Assembly (NCBI GenBank): GCA_030141605.1
Contig: JAQGDQ010000127.1
Location: forward strand, 62,001-126,000
Direction: 5' to 3'
DNA: 64,000 nt
Source of the DNA: Tubiluchus corallicola
Taxonomy: Eukaryota > Priapulida > Priapulimorpha > Priapulimorphida > Tubiluchidae
Part shown: in pieces, positions 1-12,900 of the stretch
How positions within the stretch are numbered: position 1 is the first letter of the stretch
Layout: each line of letters begins with the position of its first letter
The notes under the pieces: generated by a model
What the model saw: only the letters and a program-made list of their open reading frames with translations
The model's database searches: none
What the model was told of the DNA's origin: nothing
Position numbers and translations under genes: made by a program

Positions 1-560
1 GAAGTGAATTTAGACAACCTAAGCTTGTGATTAATCTATGGTACACCGAGTGTTATTTATTTGTAAGTGACAATTTCAGTGCCATAAGTACATATCAGAG
101 CTACTCATGAGAATTTGCAGAAGCATCATAAAATCAATGAACAGTATTGTAGACTAAAACTACAGGCATATTTCTGTGAGCAATAAATAATGACAATATA
201 AATTTAATTGAGGCCATTTTATTCGATGCATTGCCCAAACGTAATCTGTACTTTTAACATATTTTGGCATTGTGCCATTATAATGATCAATGTTATTTAC
301 AATGATGGGTGTAACAAAGTGACATACTTTCATATAAAGTGAAGTTTAACTTAATAAAATAAGTCACTAAAATGACTGTCGTTGCTTATACATTAACAAA
401 TTGTCTTTTATCTAAATATGAGAACTTGAAAATCCCAGTTATAGTAAATATGATTGCATATAACTTTGCTCAGGCTTAGAACCTTAGGCCATTATTGAGA
501 TTTCACATTATTACAGAAAGTGCAAATTATCTTACTATTTCAACTAAGTAAAGTATAAAA

Positions 561-566
561 TTTATT
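561..566 (-). terminator. Candidate polyadenylation signal of the DOMON-Kazal-ZP gene
   Basis: TTTATT on the plus strand reads AATAAA on the minus strand, about 146 bases after the stop codon. A second AATAAA lies at 223-218. The 711 bases left of the stop hold nothing else that I recognise and are probably 3' UTR and flank. Confidence 0.45.
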
Positions 567-711
567 TGGAATCGGAGCATGTTATATTTGCAGGATGACT
601 GCAAACAGACAGGACATTTATGACTGTGTGAAGAAGTTCCTTCTCCACTGTTCTACCTGCATTATAAAACAATAGCTACAATAATCCATTTCCCTGAACT
701 GCTCTTTTAAG

Positions 712-956
712 CTAAAAACTCATAGGAAGGTCCTGTGGTGATTGACTTATTGAATAAGCATCTAAAAAGGTACTATGAGTTTTGAGATAAGCTTGCTGAC
801 GTTTCTGTCTTATGAGTAAAGCTGCTAATATTCCAGCTATAAATACGATGAGTAGTATCACACTTGAACCAGCAGCTAACGAAACCTTAGATAGGCACAC
901 ATCAGAATTTGTCAAAACGGTGGCCTTGTTCTGCAGTGGTGACTCCTTTTGCAATT
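712..956 (-). CDS. Exon 18 of the DOMON-Kazal-ZP gene: transmembrane helix, cytoplasmic tail and stop
   Basis: The acceptor TTTCAG at 957 joins in phase 1. The exon encodes a short juxtamembrane segment, a helix of about 20 residues ([19 protein letters not shown]), the stop-transfer RQKRQQ, and a tail ending SPQDLPMSF before the stop at 714-712. The longer open frame up to 1023 is read-through of the intron and was not used. Confidence 0.87.
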
Positions 957-3900
957 CTGAAAGTAGAAGTTTGCATGTTAAATTTAACCACTTAAGTTGA
1001 GTATTGTCAGCAGAATTCAGCATATGAAGTACTTGTACATGTATGTGTTTAATATTCGATTTTTTTTAGTATAAGTACCTTGCTTAAGCTCTGCTTCCTC
1101 ACTTGGCACGAACACTCGTATGCTATTGAAGACTTGGTCACTTTTAACATCTTTGTCAGAGAAAGTCACTGTTAACTCTCTCTTCTTTCGCTTTCCAATA
1201 GGTAAACCTGGCGGTGTTTGAGATTGTGTGAATGGGTTAAATGTTTGTCCTGGATCATGTGTCACGGGACGGCGTCTTCCATCGCATACAGGCTAAAAGT
1301 TTAATATTGAATTTGGTTTATAATTCAGTTGATTAAGATTAAAATAACTCGAACATTACTATTTTGAAAATGATTATATCTTTCCTTGCTTGGGTTCTCA
1401 CCCATTTCCCATATTGAAAATGCACATTTTTGAATTTTTATGTGGTTGAGGAATGACCGAAAGAGCTTGGAGTGGGCAGTTAAAAGATTATAAAAAATTT
1501 TGGTAACAAAGTTTAAGAAGACAATATATGCCAACCTTATAAAGATAAAAACAAAAAATCGAGGTTTTTAGAGTTGTTTCTTTTTTGTTTTACTGTAATT
1601 ATTAAGGAAATAATTATTTGTAATTCATCTGTTGTGGTGAGTGGAGTTTTCTAGTGGAGTGAAACGTTTGTAGATAAATGTTGTCGTAATATTATTAAAG
1701 TGTTAGGCCAGTTAAACAAAATTCAATTACTTCAAAATTGTGTCAGGCTGCGGTAAGTGGAAGCATGTTTCTGGCTTTTTGCACATGAAGTTTTTGCTGC
1801 TAAATGACGAAATGTTATATTCATTGCATTACAACCAATGTATTTTACATACTTGTATTTTTACACTCTTACATACAGCACTTTAAAGGCTGATTAAATT
1901 TTTTTCCTAGCTGAAAATGCATTTGTAGTAAGTTAAATGTATCCTGCCGAATTAGAGAAGTACGTAATGTGTCAGTTTTTACCTCAAAACATTTATCCAC
2001 ACAGACATTACATTGGCAATCAAAATAGACATCTGGAACATCTGGAAACTTGAAAACTTTGAAGTTTGCTGCAAGTCTAGTTCCTAAATCTGTTCTTTCT
2101 TTTTGAACTGCTTGAATGAATTTGGAATGAAGAGGACACCTATGTAAAAGATAAGAATACTATGCATCAAAGTTAAATGAGCAGTATATTAGCAAGTGGG
2201 CAATTTCGGATCCATTGCATCAGCACAGTAAAAAAGTTACTTTTTCAGATTACGTCAAGCATATTCTTACCCGTTCTCATCTATGAGATCTACACTACCC
2301 ATTCCCATTCCATCATGTGCAGTGCATGATGTTGCAATGATATCAAATGCACCTGCAAAGATCAGAATTTGTCAAAAGTCAAATAAATTAAATGTTATAC
2401 TTTCATTTTTAGATGTGTACTAACAACAAAAATAGATTTAGCATTAACTAAGCTATAATGCTGAGAAAAAGGATTACTTGAAATCTGAATCAGGCACATA
2501 CAGATGCTTTTAGTGCATTGCTACAGTGTGTAGGAAAATGGGGGCTTACCATTTGTCCTAATTTCCCAGATGAGGGTACCCACGTCACCCAACACGAGCC
2601 TTTCGATTCCTGGACCACCTACCGCAGGTCCACGTACAACTCTAAATGTACAGTCTGGTGCTGGCATGCCACCTTCCACAAGTGTGCTTTGCAGTGGCCT
2701 ATAAAAATGACGTGTATCAATTCAATGAATTAATGTTTGTTACTATATCCCATGATGTCGGTCTTGTTAATAATGTGTTAGGGAAGATTCAGAGAAGTGG
2801 TAGCCTTTCGTAAACATTCTTAAAAAAGTTAGTCACCGAATAAATATGGAAGTAGTCAACATCTTTCAGTCATTTATTTATTGCATTTAAATTTCAAAAA
2901 TTGTTTTTGGCAGTCCTTTAAGTAAAATTGCAATCGAACAAAAAGTCAGAATTTTGCTAGTGATCCAGTTGGTCCAGTTCAAATTAGAAATCAGCTCACT
3001 AAGATTTGTTTTTTTATTACTTACGTATTTAATTTTTCTTAGGATGGTTAAATTTTATTCCAGGCCACTCATATCAATGATATAAGGCTCGAGTCCAAAT
3101 GCTGCTTTTTTGCTTTTAAACTTGTAACGAGTGATGAGACGCAGTGTTTTGCTCGTAAAAATAAATTATTATTATTATGACTGTATGATTATTTTTTTAA
3201 ATAATACAAAGTTTAGTGATGGTAATGTGAATTACTGCTTTGAACTGGTGCTAATGCCTGAATTGAGTTCATAGTTTCCTTGTGAATCTTTAAGGTATAT
3301 TTTGTTTTATTCAATGTCTGCTTTTCACAAAGTCTTATGTGCTTCTTGGGGTTTTATTATCAGATGTCTTATTAACTATCTTCAGGGACTTCAGAAAAAC
3401 ATTATATGAGTTTTAGAAACAGTTGTTACACTTTATAAGTTTAATAGAAATTGACTTATTATGTGTTATAGCTCTGCTTTAGATATTATTATTGTGAGAT
3501 TCAAACGTAGAACTCTAAAATGGAACTCGCATTCTAGCAATTTCGACTCGGGGCTTTAATAGAGAAGTAAGTGTTACGCACTTGAAAATAAGATACATAT
3601 GCAACAAAAGGATAATGCGATAACTACTTACGGAACGCTGACACCCCAGTCGACACCTTCCTGCTGATCTCTTCCAAAGTCACAGCTAACCCTATACGCT
3701 CGATCCCAAGCTTCTAATATTCCTAGTTCAGGTGCTGTCATAACTACAATGGTATTGGTGAACACTGCCGTTCCTCCAAACTCTGTTGTCTGCAAGATGA
3801 TAAACACTTTACCTTACACCTTGTGGAACTTAACATCTGAATGTTGTAGACTTGAAATGCTGTGATGATGTTAAATGTCATTTTAAAGTTGTAATTTAGT

Positions 3901-6900
3901 GCATTTTTTATTGACATTTAATGAGTATTTTCCCGTAATGGCCCTAATATAACTATGTAAAGTGTGCATTTACCACTACTGAACTCTGAACATTTATCAG
4001 TGTTTGTTTCTTTAGCAGTCAGTCTGTCGAGTTTGTTATAAGCGATTTATTACTATCAGTTGTTATTGACTACTTACAGATCTTGTACCTTCTGTTCCAC
4101 AACCATCAAGGGGAATTTCAAATAGCAAACTCTGTCTGCCAGTGCCAATAGTTCTACACTGATCTGCTTTGAAATAGTTTTTGGTAAAAATAAGTCCATC
4201 AAATCTCCTGTCGAATCGAATGGTCACCCTCATGGCATTTCTATTCATGTCACACATAACTTGAACGTCTGTTAAGAAGAGATGCAAAAAGTCATACAAG
4301 ATTAATTGACAACAGCCCGAGACCAGTGCTCGCGGTTTTCAAATTTATTTTCTCACCTTTAAGCTTTCCCTTCTATTGTTATAAATTCGCATCATGGCCA
4401 GTTTCGAAGTGATCTGCTAACCAAATTGTGAGTATGGCTCAATCTTAATTAGAAAAGCCACAGTGTGTGTTTGTATTTGCTTTGAAGCAGGCGAATATAA
4501 GCTGGTAACACTTCTCAAATTTTCAAGCACTGAATTTTAACTTTAAAAAACAAGTACAGCTTTTTATAAATGGAATATCTTTGATAAACGTATAGGAAAT
4601 ATAGGTCTCATTATCTTGTAACTGCGTACCGCAAGTACACACTATTATGACCGAAATAGTCTTATGTAGCTAAAATTTGACAATATCGCTTAGCCTTATA
4701 TTAATTTTACCTTCCACATTAGCCCCATCCATTTCTAATGGATAATACTCTGTATTGCGTTCTGCTAATGGTCTAATGAACCGGCGCCCCTGTTCACCAC
4801 GACCAGCTGCCGTTTGTGTTCCAACATTCGCTGACACTGTTTGTGGTGGGATCCCGCTTATTTGCTGTGGTGGAACGTCCGGTTGTGGACCTCTGGTTGG
4901 TGGTTTTGGTCTCGTGGTTTGCTCTCTGAAATTCCGTATCATTTTTTGTGTTGTAAAATCGAGGTACAAATAATACACATTTTTAGCACACTGTGCTGTA
5001 GTGTTGTTAACTGCACGATGTGATGTTGATTTTGGATCATACGATATACTTTTTCCCATCGATACAACATCGATGCTAGAATTCTTTTTTTATACCATAT
5101 GACACATTTTTAAAATCGGTATATTTTTCGGAAAATCGACCTAATATGAACAATAAAAACATGTTTAAATTAAAGACAAACTAGCAAACAATTAATTTCT
5201 GTTTGAATTGCGCGAATTTGATGATTTCCTTTTCTTGAATGTAGAATTCGTTAGAATGTTAATTAGAATTAGAAAAGAAGTGCAAGTGCAAATGTAAGTA
5301 GTTGTAGTACAGATATACATGGATCTGCGATATGAGTGTGAAACTTCTTGGTTTCGATACCATAACATGTTTTTGTGATGGTGTCGATACGATAACGATA
5401 CTAGGCTACTTCCTATATCGATTTGATATGATACGGAATATGGATAATTATCATTTAATAAGGCTAATATGCTGACACTAACACTGCTCTTGTTATTAAC
5501 ATTGTGTATAAACTTGAAAAATCACACTTGCCTGTCGAAATACTTTTCATATGGATTAGTTGGGGTTCCAGTGGAAGGCTTTGGATATGGTTCAAATGCA
5601 CCGTGATCTGGTCGTGATTCATCTGGTATTTGGAATGGAGGTCTAAGTGCCCTGCCAGCATCCAACACGTCGGGACCTGTAAAATAACTCGTAATTAATA
5701 ATAAAAATGATATATGTGCACGCATTCGCTAAAAGGTGACATGTATGACTAGTTAGATTCTTAAAATAGTATTGACCAAACATATAAAATCTGCACAAGA
5801 AGCTATATGTGACCTATCTCTAGTGGCTAATTAAATGCATTGGCCATTATTAGATGTGCATTACACTCTTTACAAATAAATTGGCATGTGACTTTTAATA
5901 TAATAAGCAAATGTTTGCATGAGCCATTAATTTTTTTCAATTATCACGTTTATTATTGTTTATTAAAAGCCTTGTTTGACAAAGAGGAATTTATTAAAAA
6001 CTTTTATGATTAGTTCTACAATTCATTAATAATTTGTGCATAAATCTCTTCTTTTTTGTAAAAATTCATTATTGTAAAACGTAAACGATTCTCACTTTTG
6101 CAGTCACTATTTTTCGAAATGAACAAATCTGGATCTTTTCTAGCTGCACAGTTAAAAATGCAAGGATTTGAATACGTTTTTCCATCGCTTCCACATACTG
6201 GATTGTATTCCTTGGTGCATATACATTCTTCTTGAATGACCTGTGGTTCTGTAAAAATATTAAGCTTAATTTAGACACATTTTATTTTTGTTTCACTTTC
6301 TTTTACTTCGAATACTTTTGGTTTCTGTGCAGAAGCCTGAGTGAAAATAATTGTCTATACCTAGTCTTAGTGACATTTCCAAAAATTCATTATTATCTTT
6401 TTAGGAATTTAAAAGACCGCCTGTTGTGAAACTTTTGCTTTTACCTTCTCTGCATTCGCCCAGGTAGGCAATAGCCAAGTTTGGACTCTTTTTCACTTCA
6501 CACTGCAGTTCACATGGGTTGCCATAAGTCTTACCATCATCCCCACAGATTGGATTGTATTCTTGTGTGCAGATGCACAAATTTGGGTCTAAAATGGTAA
6601 TAATACTGGTGTACATAAACACTGTTATGACTATTACTCAGGTTTCCGTTTGCTTCATTATAAACACTGTACACATTCTTTTAAACAACAATAAAATTTT
6701 TGGACACGTAAGTGGGTACAAATTGTAAAACCTTGTGTTGGAACATTATTAAGAAACTGATTTTTTCAGTCAATAAATAACAGATTTTTATTTCACAAAC
6801 TAGAAATTAAGGAGAACTGCCTTTACTTGTTCGTTGATAATTCTATTTTTAAGTTACGTCAGCGTTTTTTTTTAGAATTTTCGAAGGTGTTTTCTAAAGC

Positions 6901-9900
6901 ATTTAAAAGATCACCTGCTGCAAAATTATCGCTCTTACCTTCTCTGCATTCACCCAGATATGCAATAACCAAGCTTGGATTATTTCTTGTTTCACACTGT
7001 AGTTCGCATGGGTTGCCATAAGTCATACCATCATTTCCGCAGACTGGATCATATTCATCTGTGCATATGCACAGATTTTGATCTATATAAAAATTATTCA
7101 TGATCATAACGAGTGTGATCAGTTCCTTACGGTGCTACTGTTTGTTTGTACGTAAGTACTGTCTATAATAACACAAGGACAAAATGAACAACAAAAGTTT
7201 CAACAAAAAAATACTGTATTCTTTTTTGGATCCCAAACAGTGTCAATCAAGGAACTCATTTATTGAATCAACAAATAACAGCTTTTATTTCACCGTAACA
7301 GTCATATAAAATAAAAAATATAATATTTTAAAATAATATAAATAGCTATATGAATAGCTTCAGTTTGTGTGCACTGTGCAGACAAATGTGAGATTTTAGT
7401 AGCTAGTTTCTTTTCGCGTCATAATTAATGTTAATGAAAAAGCCTGCGATTAACTGTAACGTTTAAGCCACAGTTGTTCATTTCCCGTACATTTTGGACG
7501 ATAACCTTTGCATTGGTGATTCTGGCCCAATTGCTATCTAAGACGTTCAGCATTCTGTTAATGTGATTTATCGCGGAAAGTAACATCCATTATGACAAGG
7601 GGTTTCCTACATTCTCTTGGCCTTTTCAGACATAGCACTGATTAACTTAAAATTATCATTAAAAGTGGGTTGGTTCTATTGCTGGATTATAGGATAGTAT
7701 AGGCTGCCGCCTAGCGCCCTTTAATAAAGGGGCCCAACCCCTAATAGGTCTTGCAAAAACATTGTAAAATAAATTTTTTGGGGGAAATAAGCATAATATT
7801 TTAGTACTTTACAATGATAAATTTCTTTAAAATAAAATATCAACTTTAAAAGAGGCATCCCGAAGTCTGAAAAAAAGGGGAAATTAGCATAATATTTTAG
7901 TATTTTACAATGTTAAATTTATTTAAAATAAAATATCAACTTTAAAAGAGGCGTCCCCGAAGTCTGAAAACCCAATTTTAAAAAGTGGTGTTTCTTTCTG
8001 GCTCCTTATTTTAGACCCTGTTGAGGAGCATCATAATTTCATTAGCCTAGAACCCCCAAAAGGTCATGATCCGGCTCTGGTTGGTATCCATCACTTCGCA
8101 ACTATCTACAAGGTACTGCCGTTGTGTACTAGATACCGCCTGCAAAGAGCCAACCTGTATAGACAATACCTCGCTATAACAAAACAACAACAAAAAACGA
8201 TATCACATTTTAAGTGGATGACTTTGACCCGTGACTTATTGCAATGAAGTATTTCTTCTATCACATCAGTGTGTCTTTCTACTAAAGATCAATTGCTGTA
8301 GTGAGAAATTAAAATAAGCACGCTGACTCACACTGCTAGGCTCCAACAATACTGTTAAATTTTGCTTTTTGCGTACATTTTTATTATGACGTTTGTTCTT
8401 CATCATGCACAGTGTCACACGTTTATTTGTTGTGTTTTAATCTATACATGAGCGTTGAGTTTGTATTTTCACGTTCAGCATAATATTTACACCTTGGTTA
8501 AAATTGACGTTACTATTTTGATTTTTTACTTTGCTAACCCTAAAAATCTTAAAATGGCACTGTGATGCCCATATTTATCAGCCAAAATATGCTTTTATTT
8601 AAACTGAAGTAATTGTGCTACAACATCAGCATAAAATCATTCTAATGCAATGCAAGAAATCATACTGACCTGGACAATCAATAGAAAGTAAACTTGGATT
8701 TGTCCTTCGTGCACAGTCAAATTCACATGGATTTGGATACATATTCCCATCGCTTGCACATACAGGGTTGTACTCTCTTGTACAGAAACAACCATCTGGT
8801 TCCAATGGCTGTGGACTTGGTGCTTGTGTTGTTTCTTGTGGACAGTCAACTATCCTTAATGTTAAGTCTATTCTTTGTGCGCAGTCAAATTCACATGGAT
8901 TAGGATACATATTCCCATCGCTTGCACATACAGGGTTGTACTCTCTCGTACAGAAACAACCGTCTGGTTCCAATGGCTGTGGACTTGGTGCTTGAGTTGT
9001 TTCTTGTGGACAGTCAACTATCCTTAATGTTAAGTCTGTTCTTCGTGCGCAGTCAAATTCACATGGATTAGGATACATATTCCCATCACTTGCACATACA
9101 GGGTTGTACTCTCTCGTACAGAAACAACCGTCTGGTTCCAATGGCTGTGGACTTGGTGCTTGTGTTGTTTCTTGTGGACAGTCAACTATCCTTAATGTTA
9201 AGTCTATTCTTCTTGCACAGTCAAATTCACATCGATTTGGATACATATTTCCATCGCTTGCACATACAGGATTATACTCTCTTGTACAAGCACAACGTTC
9301 TGGTTCCAGTGGTTGAGGACTTGGTACTTGTGTTGTTTCTTGTGGACAGGCAACTATCCTTAATGTTAAGTCTATTCTTCTTGCACAGTCAAATTCACAT
9401 GGGTTTGGATACATATTCCCGTCGCTTGCACATACAGGGTTATACTCTCTTGTACAAGCACAACGTTGTGGTTCTATGATTTGTGCTTGCGTGGTTTCTA
9501 CAACTGTTGCTTCTGTCGTTTCTCGTGGACAGTCAACAATACGTAATAGTAGATTAGTCCTTTGTGCGCATTCGAATTCACAAGGATTGCCATACATCAT
9601 ACCATCATTTGCGCACACAGGATTGTATTCTCTTGTACAAAAGCATGCATCAACTGCCTCAGTCGTTTGTTGAGGACAGTCAACCATTAGCAGAGTGGGA
9701 TTATTTTTTTGGGAGCACTCAAATTCGCAAAAATTAGGATACATTGCCCCATCGTTAGCACATACGGGTTCATACTCTCTTGTGCAGAAACAGAGCTCCT
9801 GGTCTATTGGTTGTGACGGAGAAGACTCCTCAGTAATTTTCAATGGTGGTTCGGGACAATTCGTGAAGCTTACTTTTGGTCCTATTATGGGTGTATCCTC

Positions 9901-12900
9901 ATGGTACCCAATTGTTTCGCTCACAGCATCATACACACCTGGTCTTTTATTAAAATGATAGGTCTATTATTGATTGGTAATAATAATATTTTTTACTAAA
10001 ACTTAAAACGATTTTATCCATTTTTACCAGTTTTTGCTGAAACATTTTTAAAAAGCAACAAACGGGAGGACTAGCTATTTAGTAGCTACCCATTTTATAA
10101 GAACAATAAATTGTTAATTTGTAAGCCTCTGACACTAATATTTAAATTTTTAAACAGAGAACACGAAGAAACTATAAATATTAAAATTTTAAAATTACGA
10201 AAGATCACAAGCGAAAATGTAGGCTAATTTATTATCGCTTTTAATACGAAATGATTGAAAACTTGAAATGGAAATTTTTTCTGCTTTATGAAACGAGGTA
10301 ACTTGGATGCTTTTTAAGTCACAAAATGGTTGAACTTTAATATTATCAGTGCTCCTATGCACGTGTAGTGTTAAGATATCTAGAACAAAAGTATGGCCGA
10401 TTGAGAATTGTATGAAATCTAAAAAAATAATTATTAAAAGAACGCGATGTTAGATTTATAAAGCTGACAAAAAACGTAATCCTTACCGAACGGGAAATAA
10501 TAAATGCACATTTTCCAAGGTTAAATCTGTTGCTTCTGTGGCATATACCGGCTTTGTGAATTGGATAATCTGTCTAGAATCTTGCGACTCAGCCATTTCT
10601 ATTTCCAAGTCTTGTTTTTCTATAGCGGAAGGCTGCCTTCTTCCAGATGCCCAACTGAAAGACAGCATTGTACATTGTAGAACATAACATATAATAGGCC
10701 TATAAAGGAAGTTTCACAACTTGGCAGAATAGAATAAGACCTGTCGAAAGTACGACCTTAATGATATTTATTCACCTATTTTAAAGTTATGACAGTAGCA
10801 GGAGGACTGATTGTGCTGTTAACGCTACATGCAATCATTTATTTCTGCAGTAACAATAACACATGCAATTATAATTGATATTACTACAGTTCAGTAAGCC
10901 TACGCCGTTTATCGTAAATGATTGTGGAGGGTTTCGACATCAATCTCTAAAAATTTAATTGCCTACTTAATCTGTAATACTGTTGAATGAAATTTTGATA
11001 AGGTCATGATAATAGCCAGATTTTACTGGAAAAGCAAGAATCATGGTGTCAAGTGGTTATGCAAAATCATCAATTTAATCAGGTTTATTAATAATTTTGA
11101 GTATGTTGGGCTATAGAACGTGCCTGTTTGCGCATTTTTGCAAAAACATCAATTTGATTAGGTTTATTAATAATTTTGAGTAGGTTAGACTTTTAGAACC
11201 GTGCTGGTTTGCGCATTTTTATATATGCAATTCGGCACGCTGCAAGTTGATATGAGCATGCGACGGCAGTTGGCAGGTCCTACTAATTATCTTATATCAT
11301 TCATATTAAATTATCATTGTGTACAGACGTGACATTGTATAAGACATCATGCGTAGTAGTAGTGACCTACAAAAAACTTGCACTGTAAGTATTGCGTTTT
11401 ATACTGCACATATGATACTGCTAACGAATGATAGCTGTTTTGGAAATTTATTGCGCAGATTTTAGCATCCCATTAAAAAGAAATTTATTTGTTTCGGTAA
11501 ATCAACAATAAAAGTCACTTAACAGATAAAGAAGAATGTAAATAAATTTTATATAGTGGGTTGTTTATGAAATGAATATTGTTCTTGTTGTAAATAATTT
11601 GGGAAGGGTCATTGGGTATTTGAGAGTTTCATATAGACGTTTCATGTGCTTAGCTTTCCGAAATACAATAATTACAGAACTATTGTTTTGAAACAAGAAG
11701 CCCATAATTATTGCAAAATAACATCTTATTAGAAGATTTTCTTTATTTCAGAGTACTGAAGTATCAGATCGAAAGAAGGAATTTGATGTGTGGCACCTCA
11801 TTTGTACCTTCCCATAAGATCTAACTCCTGCTGAAAACTTGAAACACTTTGCAAACATATTTCCCTCGCAATTTCATTCAAATTTCCAGCAAAATTCTAT
11901 AATGTATTTCAGCGATTTCATCCTTTGCATAGCATGAGAAAAGCATGTATAAGCCACATTGGTTCTGTGTTAATCAGTCAATTGTTGCATTCACAAATAA
12001 GTAACATGTCTATTCTTGCGATAAACACATTTTTGTATAATAAAAAGATTTTTTATATTAAATAAAACAAATCAAAACTTACGCATCAAAAAGCCTTCCT
12101 GTGGTTCCGCTTGGATCTACCCAACCATAAGCAATGTCTGACATAGCCTGCAGAACAAAAAAGCCGCAAAATGAATCTTGCATATCCTAAGTAACTAGCA
12201 ATTCCGGAAAACTGTCCTCTAAACAGTGTAAACTTTGTAATATTATTGCTGTCGATTGATCTGATGTTTGGAAATCGCGGAAGACGCGTATCTCAGCCTC
12301 GACAGAATTTCATAAACCTCGAGTCCTCCGTCTGCTGTCTGATTCTATCCATTTTACACTTGGCCCCTTCTCTTATTCTCTCTCTCACTCACTCACTGAC
12401 TCACTCACTCACTCTATCTATCCATCCATCCATCCATCCATCCATCCATCCATCCATCCATCCATCCATCCACCCATCCATCCATCCATCCATCCATCCA
12501 TCTATCTATCTCGTTTTATATTCTACGCTATCAGTGGGGCAATGGCAGGAAAATCAAATCAAAGGGCGGCTAAATTCTGTTTTAACTTAGAGCTAACGTA
12601 ACTATAGTCTAGGGGCTCTTGCAAAATAATCCAACGGCCCTTACTAGGTAAATGTTTTGCTCTTCAACAATGCAATACAATTTTGAAATGATAAAACTGA
12701 CACAGCCTGTTTTTAATTTTTTCTTTGTGATTTCATCCTGTTAAAAGCGTCTGGTAAACTTGGGGCTCTTTAAGATTCTTTCACGACTTAGGACATCTCT
12801 ATGGATCCGCCCTTCCACTGCATGATCATGCCTCAGCTACGCCACTGATTGCCATGAAGGCCACCTGACTCATTTTGTTGCAGAAACAAACGATAAAGGC

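Noticed and set aside
8694-9958. Several plus-strand frames over the Kazal array
   Set aside because: They are antisense shadows repeated with the 168-bp period of the Kazal exon.
12246-12590. 114-codon plus-strand frame with Ser-Ile-His-Pro repeats
   Set aside because: It is produced by the tetranucleotide microsatellite in a DOMON intron.
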